Assembly (NCBI GenBank): GCA_025677815.1
Contig: JAIXMP010000035.1
Coordinates: forward strand, 62,001-126,000
Length of the DNA: 64,000 nucleotides
Reading direction: 5' to 3'
Origin: Phascolomyces articulosus
Lineage: Eukaryota; Mucoromycota; Mucoromycetes; Mucorales; Lichtheimiaceae
Shown here: positions 10,249 through 23,600 of the stretch, piece by piece
Layout of the letters: each line of letters opens with the position of its first letter
How positions within the stretch are numbered: position 1 is the first letter of the stretch
The notes under the pieces: generated by a model
Told to the model about the DNA's origin: nothing
What the model saw: only the letters and a program-made list of their open reading frames with translations
Databases searched by the model: none
Made by a program: the position numbers and the translations under genes

Positions 10249-13107
10249 TTAATGCTGTCCGTAGTAAGAAGATCCCGACTGCGGAGGGTAACCTTGTGAA
10301 GATGGAGGATAACCAGAATAGTACGATTGCGATGGTGGATAACCTTGTTGGGCGTATTGTTGTTGCTGTTGTTGTTGATAGTAATCGCCTTGCATTGACG
10401 GATACCCGCCGCCATACACAGATGTTGTTGCGGGAGGATATCCACCAGCCGTAGAATATCCGGCCTGTTGTGCAGCCATAGTAGGAGTGCCCATATTGGC
10501 ACCATAAGTATATGCCTGTTGTTGTTGTGGATGACCAAGTGATACTTGACTACCTGTAGGATCACTGAGACCATAAGGATTAGGAGGTACCAAGCCTGCA
10601 GTAGGTGGAGGCATCTGAGAACCATAATCCAATTGGTTCTGTGCTAGTGGTTGTGAACTGCCATAAGAATCCGATGCATCAAATGATGAAGTGAAGACAA
10701 ATGTTTTATCGCGGATCACACATTCAATCTTGATTTCTGTCAAACCAAAGTACATACGAATCGTCATATTGACCTTATCACCAGGTCGAACTCCTTCCAA
10801 TGTAGGCATACGAATAGGGAAATGACCAACCTTTTTAATAAGTTGATGTGTTGTTAAGCGTGGAGGGGGTCCTTCACCATCAAATGCGAATAGATCTAGT
10901 ACATAATAATAATAAAATATGATTAATAATCCAATCGATCGATTCCCAATGAATTCATTACTAATATTATTAATGAAATATATGGATAAACTTACCAGAA
11001 TCGGTATCATTAGGGTAACTAATAACAAAGTTCTTGGATACACATTCATCCACTCGTACACTTTGTCCTTTTTGTACATACACACTGAAACGTTGGCGAC
11101 AATAAGTCTTTTGATCCACACCCACCACTGAATATTCTGGAGGATCCAACTCCTTGTTGAATAACATACGAGTTTCCACACCATAAGTACGACGAGAGAC
11201 ACGTTCTGTAACAATTTGAGGGTTCAAACCAAAATAAACGGCACCACGCACAACGGCCAATTCACCTCTAGGTGGGACACCAATCATACCCACACGGTTG
11301 GCAAAGACTTCTTCCACACGGCGAAACAAGTAATTAGATTGACCGAAACCTCCGACAAGGAAAATAGCTTCCAAATTGTTAGGGGATTGTACTAATTGTC
11401 CTTCAATCAATTGTAATACTTGTTCAATGACAGGTTCGAAGACTTGTTCTCTCAATTCATTGGCTGGAAGACATAAAGAACCATTTTCAAGTCCAATACT
11501 TTCATCCGTCAAATCACCTAAACCCATGGAAGCAGGAAGATCAAGGAAATGATCTTCGTATCCATCAAATTCAGGCTAAACCATAAACTGTATAAGCTAC
11601 TAATAATAGTAATAAAAAAAATTGTATGTTTCTCTTCTCATTTTGCTTACCTTGATAATATTCACAAAGGTATCCATGATATGTTCCATGGCTGAATCAT
11701 TAATGCTTCCAAAATGATAGAATTTGTTCTTAATGTATTCACGCATACGTAAATCCAAGAAACCTGAACCACAAGAACCACCATGACCATTGGTGACTTC
11801 CTTTAAAGTACGTCTATAAAAAATAATAATCAATTTCCCCCCAAATATAAATAAGGTCATGTGAGCTTTTTTTTTATATATAAAAATGTATAAATATCAT
11901 CATCATCGTCATCTTCCTTACCTTCCACCCATTTGTTGGTCAATTTCAAATACGATTAAATCGACCGTACCACCACCAGCATCACAAATCATGAAACGTT
12001 GACCATGAACCAAGTTGAATTGTTCTGACTTTTTCTCACAATAAAGTGCCGCAGCTTCAGGTTCAGAAATAAGCATAAGACGTTCAGGATGGTCTCCACG
12101 TTGTACAAGGCCTGCACGAATAGCAGCTTCACGCATAGCCGCCTTGGCGTGGTCACTCCACATGGCTGGAACTGTCAAACACTACAAAGAAAAGCAAAAG
12201 AGAAAAAAAAAGGGTTATTACCATACTCTAAGTTCAATCTATCTCTATGTTTTCGTTGGGATAACAACCAAAAAAATGTATAATATGGGTTGCCATGTAA
12301 ACAAGTGAAAAGGATAAAAGGAAAGAAGAGGGGAGGGGGAAGATACTTACATAACGGAATTTGCTTTGATCATAGTTACCGGCGAAGCCCTTTAATAACT
12401 CGGTACAAACGTGTTGATGAAAAGCACCCATGTAGTCAGCAATTACATCAATCACTTGAAGATTATTAGGCAATGCTTCTTGTTGTAAATGTTCGTCAAG
12501 ATAAAGTTTAAACTTGGAAAGTAAAAGGAAGTCGACACTATTGGGCTTCATTGCTTGACGACGTGCACCGTGACCCCAATCCACAAGTTGAGTCGATCCT
12601 TTTCGGTACAACGATAATGTAGGTGTCTATATAAAAAAAAACAATGGATTACCCAGTTAACCATTGTACTTTTTTTTTTCTTGCTTCTATTGTTCATAAT
12701 AATATTAGTATTCGAAAGCATATATCCATCAATGTACCTTGGGGTAAACATGATTATTTTGCTTTGGCCTAGATTAAATAAATAATTATTAAAAAAAAGA
12801 TTAAAAACCATTTCGAATAGTTGTATATATTTAAAAAGATAGAAAGAATAAAATGTTATTCAATGTACCACTTGACAATATCGATGACTTCTTCATTTTG
12901 TGCGAATGCGTAGCAACAGCCCGAAAAAGTGGTACCTTTTTTTTAGATGGAGAAAAGAAGAGTTAATTATTTTTCGGTTTCATTTATTTGTTGTGGTTAT
13001 TCAAATAAATAATAATAAAAAAAAAAAAAGATCGAAAAAGTACCAAAGTCAATGCCGACAATGACGGGGTAGTCAGCATAGTTAAATCCAGAAGATGAGG
13101 GTTCCAT
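10249..13107 (-). CDS. Hsp70-superfamily ATPase of the HSPA12 type with Tyr/Gly/Pro/Gln-rich tail
   Basis: Eight exons give 695 residues: 13107-13044, 12935-12869, 12768-12738, 12626-12351, 12181-11922, 11813-11651, 11575-10996 and 10895-10249. The nucleotide-binding fold is clear: phosphate-1 loop GIDFGTTFSGCCYA near 18-31, phosphate-2 loop CDAGGGTVDL near 212-221, and adenosine motif IFLVGGFGQSNYLF near 358-371. The layout and the short, divergent C-terminal part match the HSPA12A/B-like branch of Hsp70 rather than canonical chaperones. That branch lacks the standard substrate-binding domain and is expanded in filamentous fungi. The last roughly 130 residues are low-complexity, with repeats such as GYPP, SYYSG and YYGQH plus a Gln run. 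Clients and role are unknown. Exon 3 has just 31 bases. Confidence 0.9.
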
Positions 13108-16100
13108 TATTATTATCAAGTCCTCACCAAAAAGTTAATATATATATACCGAGAAAAAAAAAATAATAAAGAGGTAAGAAAAGGAGGTTGGTTAGGTGAG
13201 GTCAAACCAATAAGTCGCAGAAAATAAAAAAAGAACTTGTTGCAAATCAAGAAAGGCTGGAGCTCAATAATAATAATAAAAATAATAATAAAAATAGCCC
13301 TTCTTTTCTAATAAGGTGTTGGTCCCCTTCTTCTCGTCTTTATCCCCACGCCACTAGATTTATTGGTGTACAAATACATTTTATATATTGTTTTTTTAGC
13401 CCAATCTTTTTAATTCTTTATTCACAATTCATTTATCATCCATCTCATTCTAAAATTTCTTTTTCTTCTTTACATGTTTTTCTTATGATTTCATTATTAT
13501 TTGAATCGAATAAAAACAACAAGATATTTAATTATACCTTAAAAACTCAGCATTTAGAAATAACTAAAAAAGAGGGCGAGAACATGACTGGATACATTTC
13601 TTCTTGATTCTTGGCGCCGATTTGACTTTACAAGTTCTTTTCTTGATACGCATCATTATTTTTGGATTTTTTTTTTCTTTTTTTTTTTTTGCGGAGCCTT
13701 ATTTACGACGATCTTTTTTAATAATTTATTGATTGGAATGAATGAAATGCAACTTAAAAAAATACTCTGCTTGCTTGGGTTTTAGTCTCTTTTTATTTTT
13801 GGTTCTCGTCGTCACTATGCATAAATGAGTAAAAAATGTTCTAGTTTTTCTGTTCCCTGATCTTATATTTATCTAGTTAATTATACATTATCATAATTAA
13901 TATAAATATATAATCGTATATATAACATCCTTCATTTCACAGGGACCTTCTTGATCGCACCATAACATCGAAAAAGTAGATTTTGGTTTCGCACTTTCAT
14001 GTAGCTTGAGTGATCTTGCCAACCTTGAGGCAGTTGTAAACCCTGTAAATGTTTGTTTAAGACATTAATACTGATAAATGCTTAATAATGTGAATATAAT
14101 GTTGAAGATGTTTTCCATGGCTTTAAAAGGAGGGATTTCGCTTGACAGTCTTGAAACGCGTGAAAGGCCTCGCAAGGTCACTCAAGCCTTGACTTATTTT
14201 TCCAATGAAATGAACATGATAAAATAAAAGTACCATAATAGACTATATAAAGTATTTTCTGCGCCGCATAATTCATCTTCAGTATTTTGGAAGATGAGAT
14301 AGATTTCACCAATCAAAATGAAAAGATGGTTGTTTTACACGTGCGCTGACCAAAAAAAAAACCCGCTTTGCAGCTTGTTGCCACCACCACCTCTCGAACT
14401 ATTACTTTCTAAGATAATAAAACATGCTTCAGCATGGTAGTACGATAAAAAGGCTACTATATAACAAATAAAAAACTGGCATTCAACAAGTAGAAAACTC
14501 CATATAGTAAACAAAGTTTTCCTGAGATTTAATTTGACAAGTTTATTGTTCACATAAGTATATGTATATTAAAAAAAAAGGTACCTATTTGGATAAGGAG
14601 TATTTTATCGGATAAGCAGTGTGTTGAGTAACGACTGGTGTGATAGTAGAAGAGAATTAGAGCATGATAAGAAAAAAAAGAAGGAAGTTAGAGAGCCTGA
14701 CATTATCGAACATCAGTGATTTTTATAGAGTTATTGATCATCATCCATCCCAAAAAAAATTACATAAGAAAAGTCATGATAAATTTTTTATAATAACCCA
14801 CATATTTTATATATACGTAATTAACGATTTGGGTTCATGTTGCAATATACCAGATGAAAAATAGAGTTATCAATGGAGTGAGGCACAAACAGACTCTTTA
14901 ATAATATTCATGACGGATCAATACGTAATGAAGCATTCTTTTTCCTTTATTGACAAAGAATACTAATTATGTATATACTAGTGCATCTACCATTACCAAT
15001 TTCTATTTCTTAGAATGGTATTTCTTTCTTCATTCTTCAATCTATTCATATAATATATTTGATATAACCACATGTAAAATGAAATTCTTATTTACCTTAA
15101 AGATTACTTAGGAGTAATATCATCGAGAAAGATAGTCTTATCAATGAAGAGAAGAAGAAAAAAGAACAAGTATCCTGTATTATTTTATTATTTAATCATC
15201 AAAAAAAAAAAGGATTATCATAATATTATAGTTTATCATTCTATCCATACACGGAAGTGATCGATCTATAAACAGAGTCATTCTTTTTTTGACATCAAGG
15301 AAACATCAGGGATAACAACAACTAGAAGGGAAAGGAGTTCCGATAGTTGTCAAACTTTCACTAAAGGAGAACTTTGAATATATATGTATACCGATAAAAT
15401 AAAAATGTGCGTTCAAATCCATTGAAGACGATATGATCCATGAATGAACGGATAAAAGAAAAAACACTAGCTTATCATCCAACAACAACTTATTTGTGTC
15501 ATGCGTTACATGTGTTTTGTTTCTCTGTTACATCATCTCTTTTTAGAGATGATCAGGAATACAGGGACGATAACAAACTAGCCACAACGTTGTACTAGTA
15601 ATTATTTGATCGATCGACCAAGTATCTATTCCTTTTGCTTTTCAATGAAAAAATCAAATAAATGAGGAGCAAGTGTTATAGGAAAAGGAAGGAAAGAAGG
15701 AATCTCAAATATGCAGATGATCATATCATCAGCATAAATAAATATACTCTGCAAATATAAGAATGGTTTGATAATAAAACAATATGGAAAGACATGATCA
15801 TATGCAATGTAGTATGGTCAATGCAATAAGGTTAAAATATAATAATCCTCCTTCTTCTATACTTGGGCGGGTTATCTTATAACTTATTATCCCTTTGCCT
15901 TTTCTTCTTCTTTCTTTCCCCCGTTTTTAAAAAAAATGGCCAAGTTATCCATAAGGTTGTTTCTTATCTATAGGAGAGAAAGAATATACATATATATATA
16001 ACATCCTCCTTAACTATAAAGAGAGTGTTATCTATAATCATGGATTTGAAAGAACAAAAGAGAAGAATAACAAAAAAAAAAAGGATCGGGGGAGTGGAGT

Positions 16101-16424
16101 AGATGATGCTATCCGATTGTTTATAATCAAACTGTATAAAATAAATATTATAAAGATAAAGCTGAGTTTAATAATATTGATCTCTCCCTCTTTCTTTTAG
16201 ACCAAAAGATAAGAGAAAAAAATAATCATCATCATGGTTTTGGGCTATTTACAAGTGGGGTAATCGCATTAAACAAAAAAAGTCTTATCTTTCTTATATA
16301 TATATATAAACGTGCTGGCTGATAATTTTATATAAAAAGAAAAGCAGAAGAATTTTTATTTCATCTTTTTCTCTCTCTCTTTTATTTTTTATATCTTTAG
16401 AATCCTATATACTACCAAATAATC
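13108..16424. other. Large intergenic region between divergent genes
   Basis: About 3.3 kb separate the Hsp70 gene (-) and the methyltransferase gene (+), so both promoters lie here. It is AT-rich with many poly-A/T tracts. The only notable structure is a 16-bp inverted repeat with one mismatch, 14004-14019 and 14172-14187 (listed separately). Pyrimidine-rich and TATATA-containing sequence lies at 16300-16420, next to the methyltransferase start. No open frame here shows a domain or plausible splicing. Confidence 0.55.
14004..14187. repeat. Short inverted repeat in intergenic DNA
   Basis: The arm GCTTGAGTGATCTTGC at 14004-14019 is matched by the reverse complement of 14172-14187 with a single mismatch that would be a G-U pair in RNA. 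The enclosed 150 bp are less AT-rich than the flanks and contain further local complementarity. It could be a small foldback element or a structured noncoding RNA. I cannot decide between them. Confidence 0.4.
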
Positions 16425-18748
16425 ATGGGTAATCAACACTCACACGAGAGTATGGTCACTGAAGCTGTTGCATCGAGTTTATCACCAAAAGCGAGACGAC
16501 GAATATCCAAATCACCAATCATTCAAACATTTATTGAAACAGCCAATAAAACATCCAATGCGCCACGTAGTATGCCTTCATTGACAAGTACCTGGTATGA
16601 AACATCAGGTCCAACAACTTATTCTCAACAACAACAAAAACAACGAACACAACAAATGAAAACTTCTTCTGTCCAAACGAGTACAATGACAACGACAACA
16701 ACAACTAAGCCCTCGGCAACACAAAATCAAAATCAGCAGGTCATTAGCCAAACAACAACAACGACTCGAAAACCTTCGGGTAATCCGAAACAACCTTATT
16801 ATCTTGTCAGTACCACGACATATTATATTAAAGGCCCATCTTCTGCTTCCAGTCGATCCAATAGTACGGATGGATTATATTCTTCTTTGGGAAAAGAAGC
16901 TAAACGATTATCATTGATTAGTCAAGCAACTAGTCAAACCTCTTCTTCTAACGCATCCAGTACAACAGGTTCGGATAATAATGAGGAATTATATTATTCT
17001 CAACGACCTCCTAGAGGTATTAAATATACAAATGAAAATGGACGTAAATTTATGATGGCTCCTGGATTACCTTACAAAATGGTGTGTGATGATGATGAAT
17101 CTGATCGTTTGATTATTCTGGTAAGTTTACTGTTTTTGTTTGATGTTTTTGACAACAACAAATAGTGTAGGAAATTCGTTGTGGGGGTTTTGGTATTGTA
17201 ATTATATATATTTATTTTATTCTTCTTTTTTTATATATATACTGTATATAGCATTTCTTACTCAAATATGCTTTTAATGGAAATGTGATGGCTCCTATTC
17301 AAGATATCTTGACAAAAGCTACACTTTGTAAAGCAAGTAAAAACAAACGACCCCAGGTGGTTGACATTGGCTGTGGACCGGGCACATGGTAATGTGTATA
17401 TTATTATTAACTGATAAAACAACCTGAGGGGAATGGAAGAAGGAAAGGAGGGAGCAAGTTTTGTCTATTTATTTAACTCATTCTCCTTTATATATATATC
17501 CTCGATTGGGTTTAATATGATATAGGGTATTGGAGATGGCAACAGAATTTCCAAATGCAGGTAATAAAAAAAAGACTGAGGAGAAGGGCAAAAAAAAGTT
17601 CATATAGTAGTGTGGTTATCAAATGAAGGAAAGGGAGACTTTTTTCTTCATGTATTTTATCTTTAATCCTTATCTTTATACATTCAATAGCAATAACAAT
17701 TATGCATTACCATTTCAAAATTATATAGATTTTCATGGCGTCGATATTTGTCCCATGTTTCCAGCCACGATCAAACCAAACAATACATTCTTTAAACAAC
17801 AAAATATTTTGGATGGATTGCCTTATCCAGATAATAGTATTGACTTTTTACATGTACGGCTCATGTTAACATCATTAACACAAGAACAAGCTTTAAAAAT
17901 ATTGGGAGAAATTATGCGTGTGCTTAAACCAAATGGTTATGTGGAATTGCGAGATGTTGAATACCGTGTTCAACGCCCTGGACCTGTGACTGATGCATTG
18001 ATCAATCGGAAATGTAAGTTGGCTCATCTATCTCTAACTCCAAACATGATCGATTATTTATTTTAAATACTATAATAACAACACACTATCATACTCTATA
18101 TTATTATCATTTGTATCATTAATGAATTGACTTACTTTCTTCTCTTCCATCTTGTATATAGTATATGAATTTTTTGATAAATCGTACAACATCAAATTCG
18201 ATCTTAGTCACCATATGTCCACGCTTCTAATGATGTCATGCCGACAAGAAGGTGGATTTGTCGACATCCATCAAGAAAAAGTGACAGTTCCATTAGGTTG
18301 GGGTGGTCAACTGGGTGAAATTCATTCACAAAACCTGGATGCCTTTTTAAAATCATTGGATCCGAAAATTCGAGAAGCCACCACCACCCAAAGCAAGTTA
18401 TCGGATTGGGAACCAGCAGGCATGGAAAATACAACCACCATGTTGACAGATTCTGCTATTGAACATATGATCAAGGAATGTACTAAATATCAATCTCATT
18501 TTAATTGGTTTGTTTGTTATGGTCGGAAACCTGCTGCTCCCACGGTCGTTACTGGTCCTCCTCCTACATCACCTACAACAACAACACCCGCACGGCATTC
18601 CATGAATATCACACCTGCCGTTTCAGCAGTGAACGTAGATGCTGTTATTGGTCGAGGGTGTGGTAATAGTAGTCATTTATCATCTTCACCCATTGAAGAA
18701 GGTGCATGGGCATCTATCAATGATTTTGCAGAGGGTTATGTTGACTAA
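16425..18748 (+). CDS. SAM-dependent methyltransferase with predicted N-myristoylation signal
   Basis: Five exons (16425-17120, 17252-17388, 17526-17560, 17729-18013, 18162-18748) give 579 residues. The N-terminus MGNQHSHES fits the N-myristoylation consensus (Gly2, Ser6). It is followed by about 220 Ser/Thr/Gln-rich, probably disordered residues. A class-I methyltransferase fold starts near residue 225. The SAM-binding motif VVDIGCGPGTW spans about 268-278, GVDICPMFP is motif-II-like, and PYPDNSIDFLHVRLML and LKPNGYVELRDVE complete the core. A Pro/Thr-rich tail ends the protein. The substrate is unknown; the fold is the broad Methyltransf_25/11 type. The acyl signal suggests membrane association, which is an inference. 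The SAM motif itself is interrupted by intron 2. Confidence 0.88.
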
Positions 18749-19219
18749 AAAAATCAACTACGTTCTTCTTTTTATAATACCCCTTCTTTTTCTTTCATAA
18801 ATGTATATTCTTTCCTTTCTTTTTTTCTTAATTATTTATTTTCTTCGATACCTTTTTTTGTATATATATTAATTTAGCTTAAGTGACAATGTATAAAGAA
18901 TTATTATTATTATTACTATTTCTCTCTCTTCTACAACAACAAAGTACTGTCTTTTTTTTGATTATGTTAAATGATGATATGAATGCTATGATTATTTATT
19001 ATTGAAACATTTACAAAGGGATATGCCAGTGAAATTATGTACTTAACTATTATATGATTATTTAGAAAAGAATGATGATTTACTACCTATACTACTACAT
19101 TAGAATCTTCCCAAGTCGAATCCTCCTTCCATAAAGACATAAGTTCACAAACCAAAAAAAAAAAAGTGAATTTGTTTTTTGTTTTGTTTTATGCAAACAT
19201 GTCGACAAATAATGTAATG
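18749..19219. other. Convergent 3' intergenic region
   Basis: 470 bp between two genes that end towards each other. The sequence is T-rich and A-rich with no open frame of interest. It should carry both polyadenylation regions. Confidence 0.5.
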
Positions 19220-20377
19220 TTATTGTTGTTGCTTTTTACTTGTTTTCTCCAGTAAAGTAGAACAGATCCATTCGAGACGTGCTTCCATTCGCAATCGTTC
19301 GAGAGTGTCTGATAACTGTTTAGGTGATCGCTTTCGTTTGTTTAGCTTCTTTTGGATTCTTTCTGAAAGTTGAAATTGTATACATGGTTGCTGCGGCCGT
19401 TGCATTAATGGTGATAATCGCTCCCTTCCTTCCTCCTTTTCCTCTTCTTCGTCTTCTTCGTAGTCTTCATCCACATAGTCATCGTCGTCTTCATCATATT
19501 CGTCATTGTTCTTATCATCTTCATCATCGTCTTCAATTTCGGTCAGTCGGAATAAATCATCATTATCGCTCAATGTGGATGAAGGTGATAATAAATCGGT
19601 TAGACAGGGTAATTTTCCAGCAAGAAGGGGTATGTCTTCATGTTTTATTACTACTTGGGCTTTTGAATCCACGAGCTTTTTTTCATCCGGCATGCAAATT
19701 TTAGTATCAACATTATCATTCTTCATGTTCTTGTCTTCTACGTCTTTATCATCATCATTATTATTATGGTGGTTATCCTTGCTTTTTACCTTTCTTGGTA
19801 TCACTTTGTATTTGCGTTCATTGTTCGTGGTATCATTATTATTTGGATTAGATTGGTGTGGTTGCTGTTGTTGTGATTGCTTATAATGGTGACGTTGTTG
19901 ATACGAATGGAACTGTGTTTGCTGTTGTTGCTGAGGTAAAGTATTTTCGTCAGGTACAACGTTGTCCAAGCTAGAATTTCCTTTACTACTATTATCAAGG
20001 TTGTTGTCATTATGGTCAAGCGTCGGAAGAATAGAATGGAGTATCATGAAATCGTCTTCTGATGTTTCATAATCATCATTATTACTAAGCACTCGTTGCA
20101 AACGTTCCGCAAAGTTTTCACTGGGTCGAGTGAGAGGTCTATTGACATGGTGTCTGGAACGAGATTTGCCATGGAGTGTAGGTGTTCCAACTGTAATGGG
20201 ATTACTGTATTTATTGGTACGTCCACTTCCCATGGTGAAAGGTGAAAGAACTTCAGAAGGTGAAATAAATGTTTCCGATCCAGGAATAGGAATGTCCATG
20301 CCGGGTGAAGTTTCTTGGAAATCGAAGGCTTCACGTTTTGGAAGTTTTCGTTTTTTTCGAATGGATTGCTGGCCCAT
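19220..20377 (-). CDS. Disordered basic/acidic protein, function unknown
   Basis: A single-exon open frame of 385 residues that I do not recognise. It begins MGQQSIRKKRKLPKRE, where RKKRKLPKR looks like a nuclear localisation signal. A Ser/Pro-rich stretch, a Gln/His/Asn-rich stretch (residues ~140-190) and a Lys/Asp/Asn-rich stretch follow. Then comes a long acidic run of Asp/Glu/Tyr around residues 275-310. The last roughly 55 residues are predicted helical and basic (SERIQKKLNKRKRSPKQL, then DTLERLRMEARLEWICS). The composition suggests a nuclear protein, which is inference. Gly2 is present but residue 6 is Ile, so myristoylation is unlikely. The length of open frame in AT-rich DNA and the codon use support a real gene. 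Confidence 0.7.
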   Translation of the reverse strand: MGQQSIRKKRKLPKREAFDFQETSPGMDIPIPGSETFISPSEVLSPFTMGSGRTNKYSNPITVGTPTLHGKSRSRHHVNRPLTRPSENFAERLQRVLSNNDDYETSEDDFMILHSILPTLDHNDNNLDNSSKGNSSLDNVVPDENTLPQQQQQTQFHSYQQRHHYKQSQQQQPHQSNPNNNDTTNNERKYKVIPRKVKSKDNHHNNNDDDKDVEDKNMKNDNVDTKICMPDEKKLVDSKAQVVIKHEDIPLLAGKLPCLTDLLSPSSTLSDNDDLFRLTEIEDDDEDDKNNDEYDEDDDDYVDEDYEEDEEEEKEEGRERLSPLMQRPQQPCIQFQLSERIQKKLNKRKRSPKQLSDTLERLRMEARLEWICSTLLEKTSKKQQQ

Positions 20378-20531
20378 GTCAATTTTTTATTATATTTGTA
20401 AAGGTATTTTAAAAAGAAGGATTTTTGAAAATAAAAGTGTGAGATTCAAAACTGAGGGAGGCACATTATTGCAAACCTCCTTTTTTTATTATTTTATTGT
20501 GAAGAAGTGTGCTTATTTATATGGTTTATTT

Positions 20532-20533
<2 letters not shown>

Positions 20534-20562
<29 letters not shown>
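20534..20562. repeat. AT microsatellite
   Basis: A perfect AT dinucleotide run of about 28 bases lies in the short gap between the unknown basic/acidic protein gene and the beta-glucosidase gene. Confidence 0.85.
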
Positions 20563-20565
<3 letters not shown>

Positions 20566-20622
20566 GAGTTTAAGTCAAGGAGCAATTAAATTATTGATAT
20601 AAAAATACTATTCTTTTTCTTT

Positions 20623-23600
20623 TTAAGCAACAGTCAATGTTGTATTTAAGCTAGGCTCAGCATAGCTTCCACCAACGTAAAAGACAAAGTCTCCCTTCTC
20701 GAGAACAAACTTGTTATCCATGGCCCAGACTTCTAATTCTTCAAGTCGAATAGGAATATCCACAGTGACAGATTCACCAGCAGGAATATTCACCTTGGCG
20801 AAACCTTTCAATGCCTTATTAGGAACGACAACAGATGCAACCACATCATCAACATAGACTTGAACGACTTCTTTACCATCGCGATCACCTGTGTTTTCAA
20901 CTGTAACCTAATCAACAGAAATTTGGATAATAGAATCAGGAATGGGTGTTGATAAAATATAAAGTTTAATAAAATGAAAATGACTACCACTTACAGTGAC
21001 AATGATATCATCCTTTTCATCTTGTTTAATTTCAGACTTGGAAAGTTCAACGCTCTTGTATTCAAATGTGGTATATGAAAGACCATGACCAAAGTACCAA
21101 AGGGGTTCAGCAGTACCAAGAGTATATTGTTGTCCAAATTGCATGGTGCCATTAGGATATATCTTACCAGGACTGATGGGACGACCGCTCTTGGGGAAGT
21201 TATAATAAGCAGGCAAGCTTCCAACATAGGTAGGGAAAGAAACCGAAAGTTTACCACTAGGGTTGGTTTTACCAAAGAGAATATTGGCAATAGCAGTACC
21301 ACTGGTTTCACCAGGATAGAAAGCATTGACAATAGCGTTGACATTATCCTTGATCCAAGGTTCAGCTGTAGGTTTACCAGTAATATACACAACAACGGTG
21401 GGTTTACCAGTGGCTTGAATGGCCTTGACAAGGTCCAATTGAGCACCCACAAGACCTAAATCATTTTGATCAATATGTTCACCCGTAGTGGCATTCAATC
21501 CTTGCCAAAGTTCAGTTTGGTCACGAGTCCAGGTTCCGACCATGACAACAGCGACATCGGATTTCTTGGCAGCCTTGACGGCTTCCTTGAAACCACTTTG
21601 ATCGTTGGACCAAAGTTTACAACCTTCAGCATAACGGAGTTTGACCTTGTCACCTACAAGATCAGTAATACCTTGCAAAGGAGTGACACCACGATCAAAG
21701 GCACCATGTGGAACATAGACACCATATTGCATTACAGCAGCTTGAGGTCCAATCACTGCAACAGAATCAATTTTGTTTTCGTTCAATGGGAGTGTACCAT
21801 CATTTTCCAAAAGAACAATAGCCTCTTCATCGACTTGGAGGGCAACATCCACATGGTCTTGTGTGTGGATAGTATCATTGTAATTGGAACTACCGTAAGG
21901 GACTTCAAACAAACCAAGCAAGAACTTGACACGTAAGGTACGACGAACGGCTTCGTCAACAACAGAAAGGTCGAGGTTACCTTGTTCAACTTGTTCGACA
22001 ATATTTTGGAAGTGCATCTGTTAGAATAATAAAAATATTTTTTTTTGTGTAAGCTCAGTTTTCTTGTGAGAAACGATAAATATAGCATAAATTGATATAA
22101 TAACTTACAGGTCTGCCCCCCATTTCAATATCATTACCAGCATTTAATGGAAGAATAGCAGCTGCGGGATCAAGAATATCTTTATCGCAAACATAGTGAA
22201 CATCACATAAATTAGCAATAGCTCCTGAATCAGAGATAACAAAACCACGGAAGCCCCATTCTTCTCTCAAAACTTCAGTAAGAGTGTGTCTATCGATAGC
22301 TGATGGTACACCATCGTAGGCACTATGATATAAATAAAGTATACTATAATTAGTTTTCTTTTATATTTATTAAAAAGATACGAACACTGAAATCGGACCA
22401 TGTACTTACTGGTAAGCACTCATGATTGATAAAGCACCACCATCCACAATGGCACGTTTAAATGATGGAAGATAAATGGTACGCATATCACGTTCACCAC
22501 CTACAACAGGGGCAATATTAAGACCACCCATAGGACTATAGAATATAGAGAACAACAACAATATTTGTTAACAGTCATTCATAGATAACTTTTATACTAA
22601 CAGCCATAGTGCAATAGTCACTAGTTGCTTACCTTCCGAAACCAACAAAATGTTTGACCATGGCGGCAATACGATGTTTGGCTGTTTCAGGAGCACCTGG
22701 GCGTGGTTCACCTTGAAGGCCTTCAACAAAGGCCTTACCCATTTCACCTGTCAAATGGGTATCTTCACCGTAGCCTTCTTCAATTCTTCCAAAGCGTGGT
22801 TCTCTTGCAAGATCAAGTACAGGGGCTATATAGTATATTTAATAATAACGTAAAAGTTAATGATATCTGTTGTGTAAACCCATAGGGAATACTTGAATAC
22901 ATTGTTTGTAATACGAAAAAGGTCCATACCAAAAATATTGTGGATACCAATACCAGCGGATTCGGTACCGACAACATCACCCACCTTGTGGATAAGGTCA
23001 GGATTAAAAGTACAACCCATACCAATACCAGTGGTGAAAAGAGTGGCATTCACGTCGATGTATCCATGGACACCTATTAGATATGTTAAGGAAAAGAGGA
23101 GATGAGGTTAAGTTACAAATACTATAATATTTCTACAAGGTGTAACATTGTATTACCTTCAGATTGCATGATTGTTGGAATACCAAGACGATTATCATTG
23201 ATCATCCATGCTTGAGTTTCATTGACAAGTCGAACCAATGGTTCTCGGTTCATATTGGCGGCTAATTATACATTTTAATATATTGATGTAATATTAATTG
23301 ATGCAAGAGTAGTGTTATAAATTAGTAATTTTGGTTAAAAATTTTATAAGGGTCATTAAGATTATATAATATTTAAATCTGTGTCTATATGTTACCAAAA
23401 GTAGTTCCCCATGGCTTGAGGGCAGTTGCATTAAGTTGCATATCATCATCAATCATATTTTCAATATTGCCTTGCATCAATTGATACATTTTTTCTTCCA
23501 AGTTCATACGACCTAAAAGGTCTTCTACACGAGCTTCAATATCAGCTGATGGATCAAGGTAGACAGGGCTATAAAGTGAATAAGCGAATTATCATTTGTT

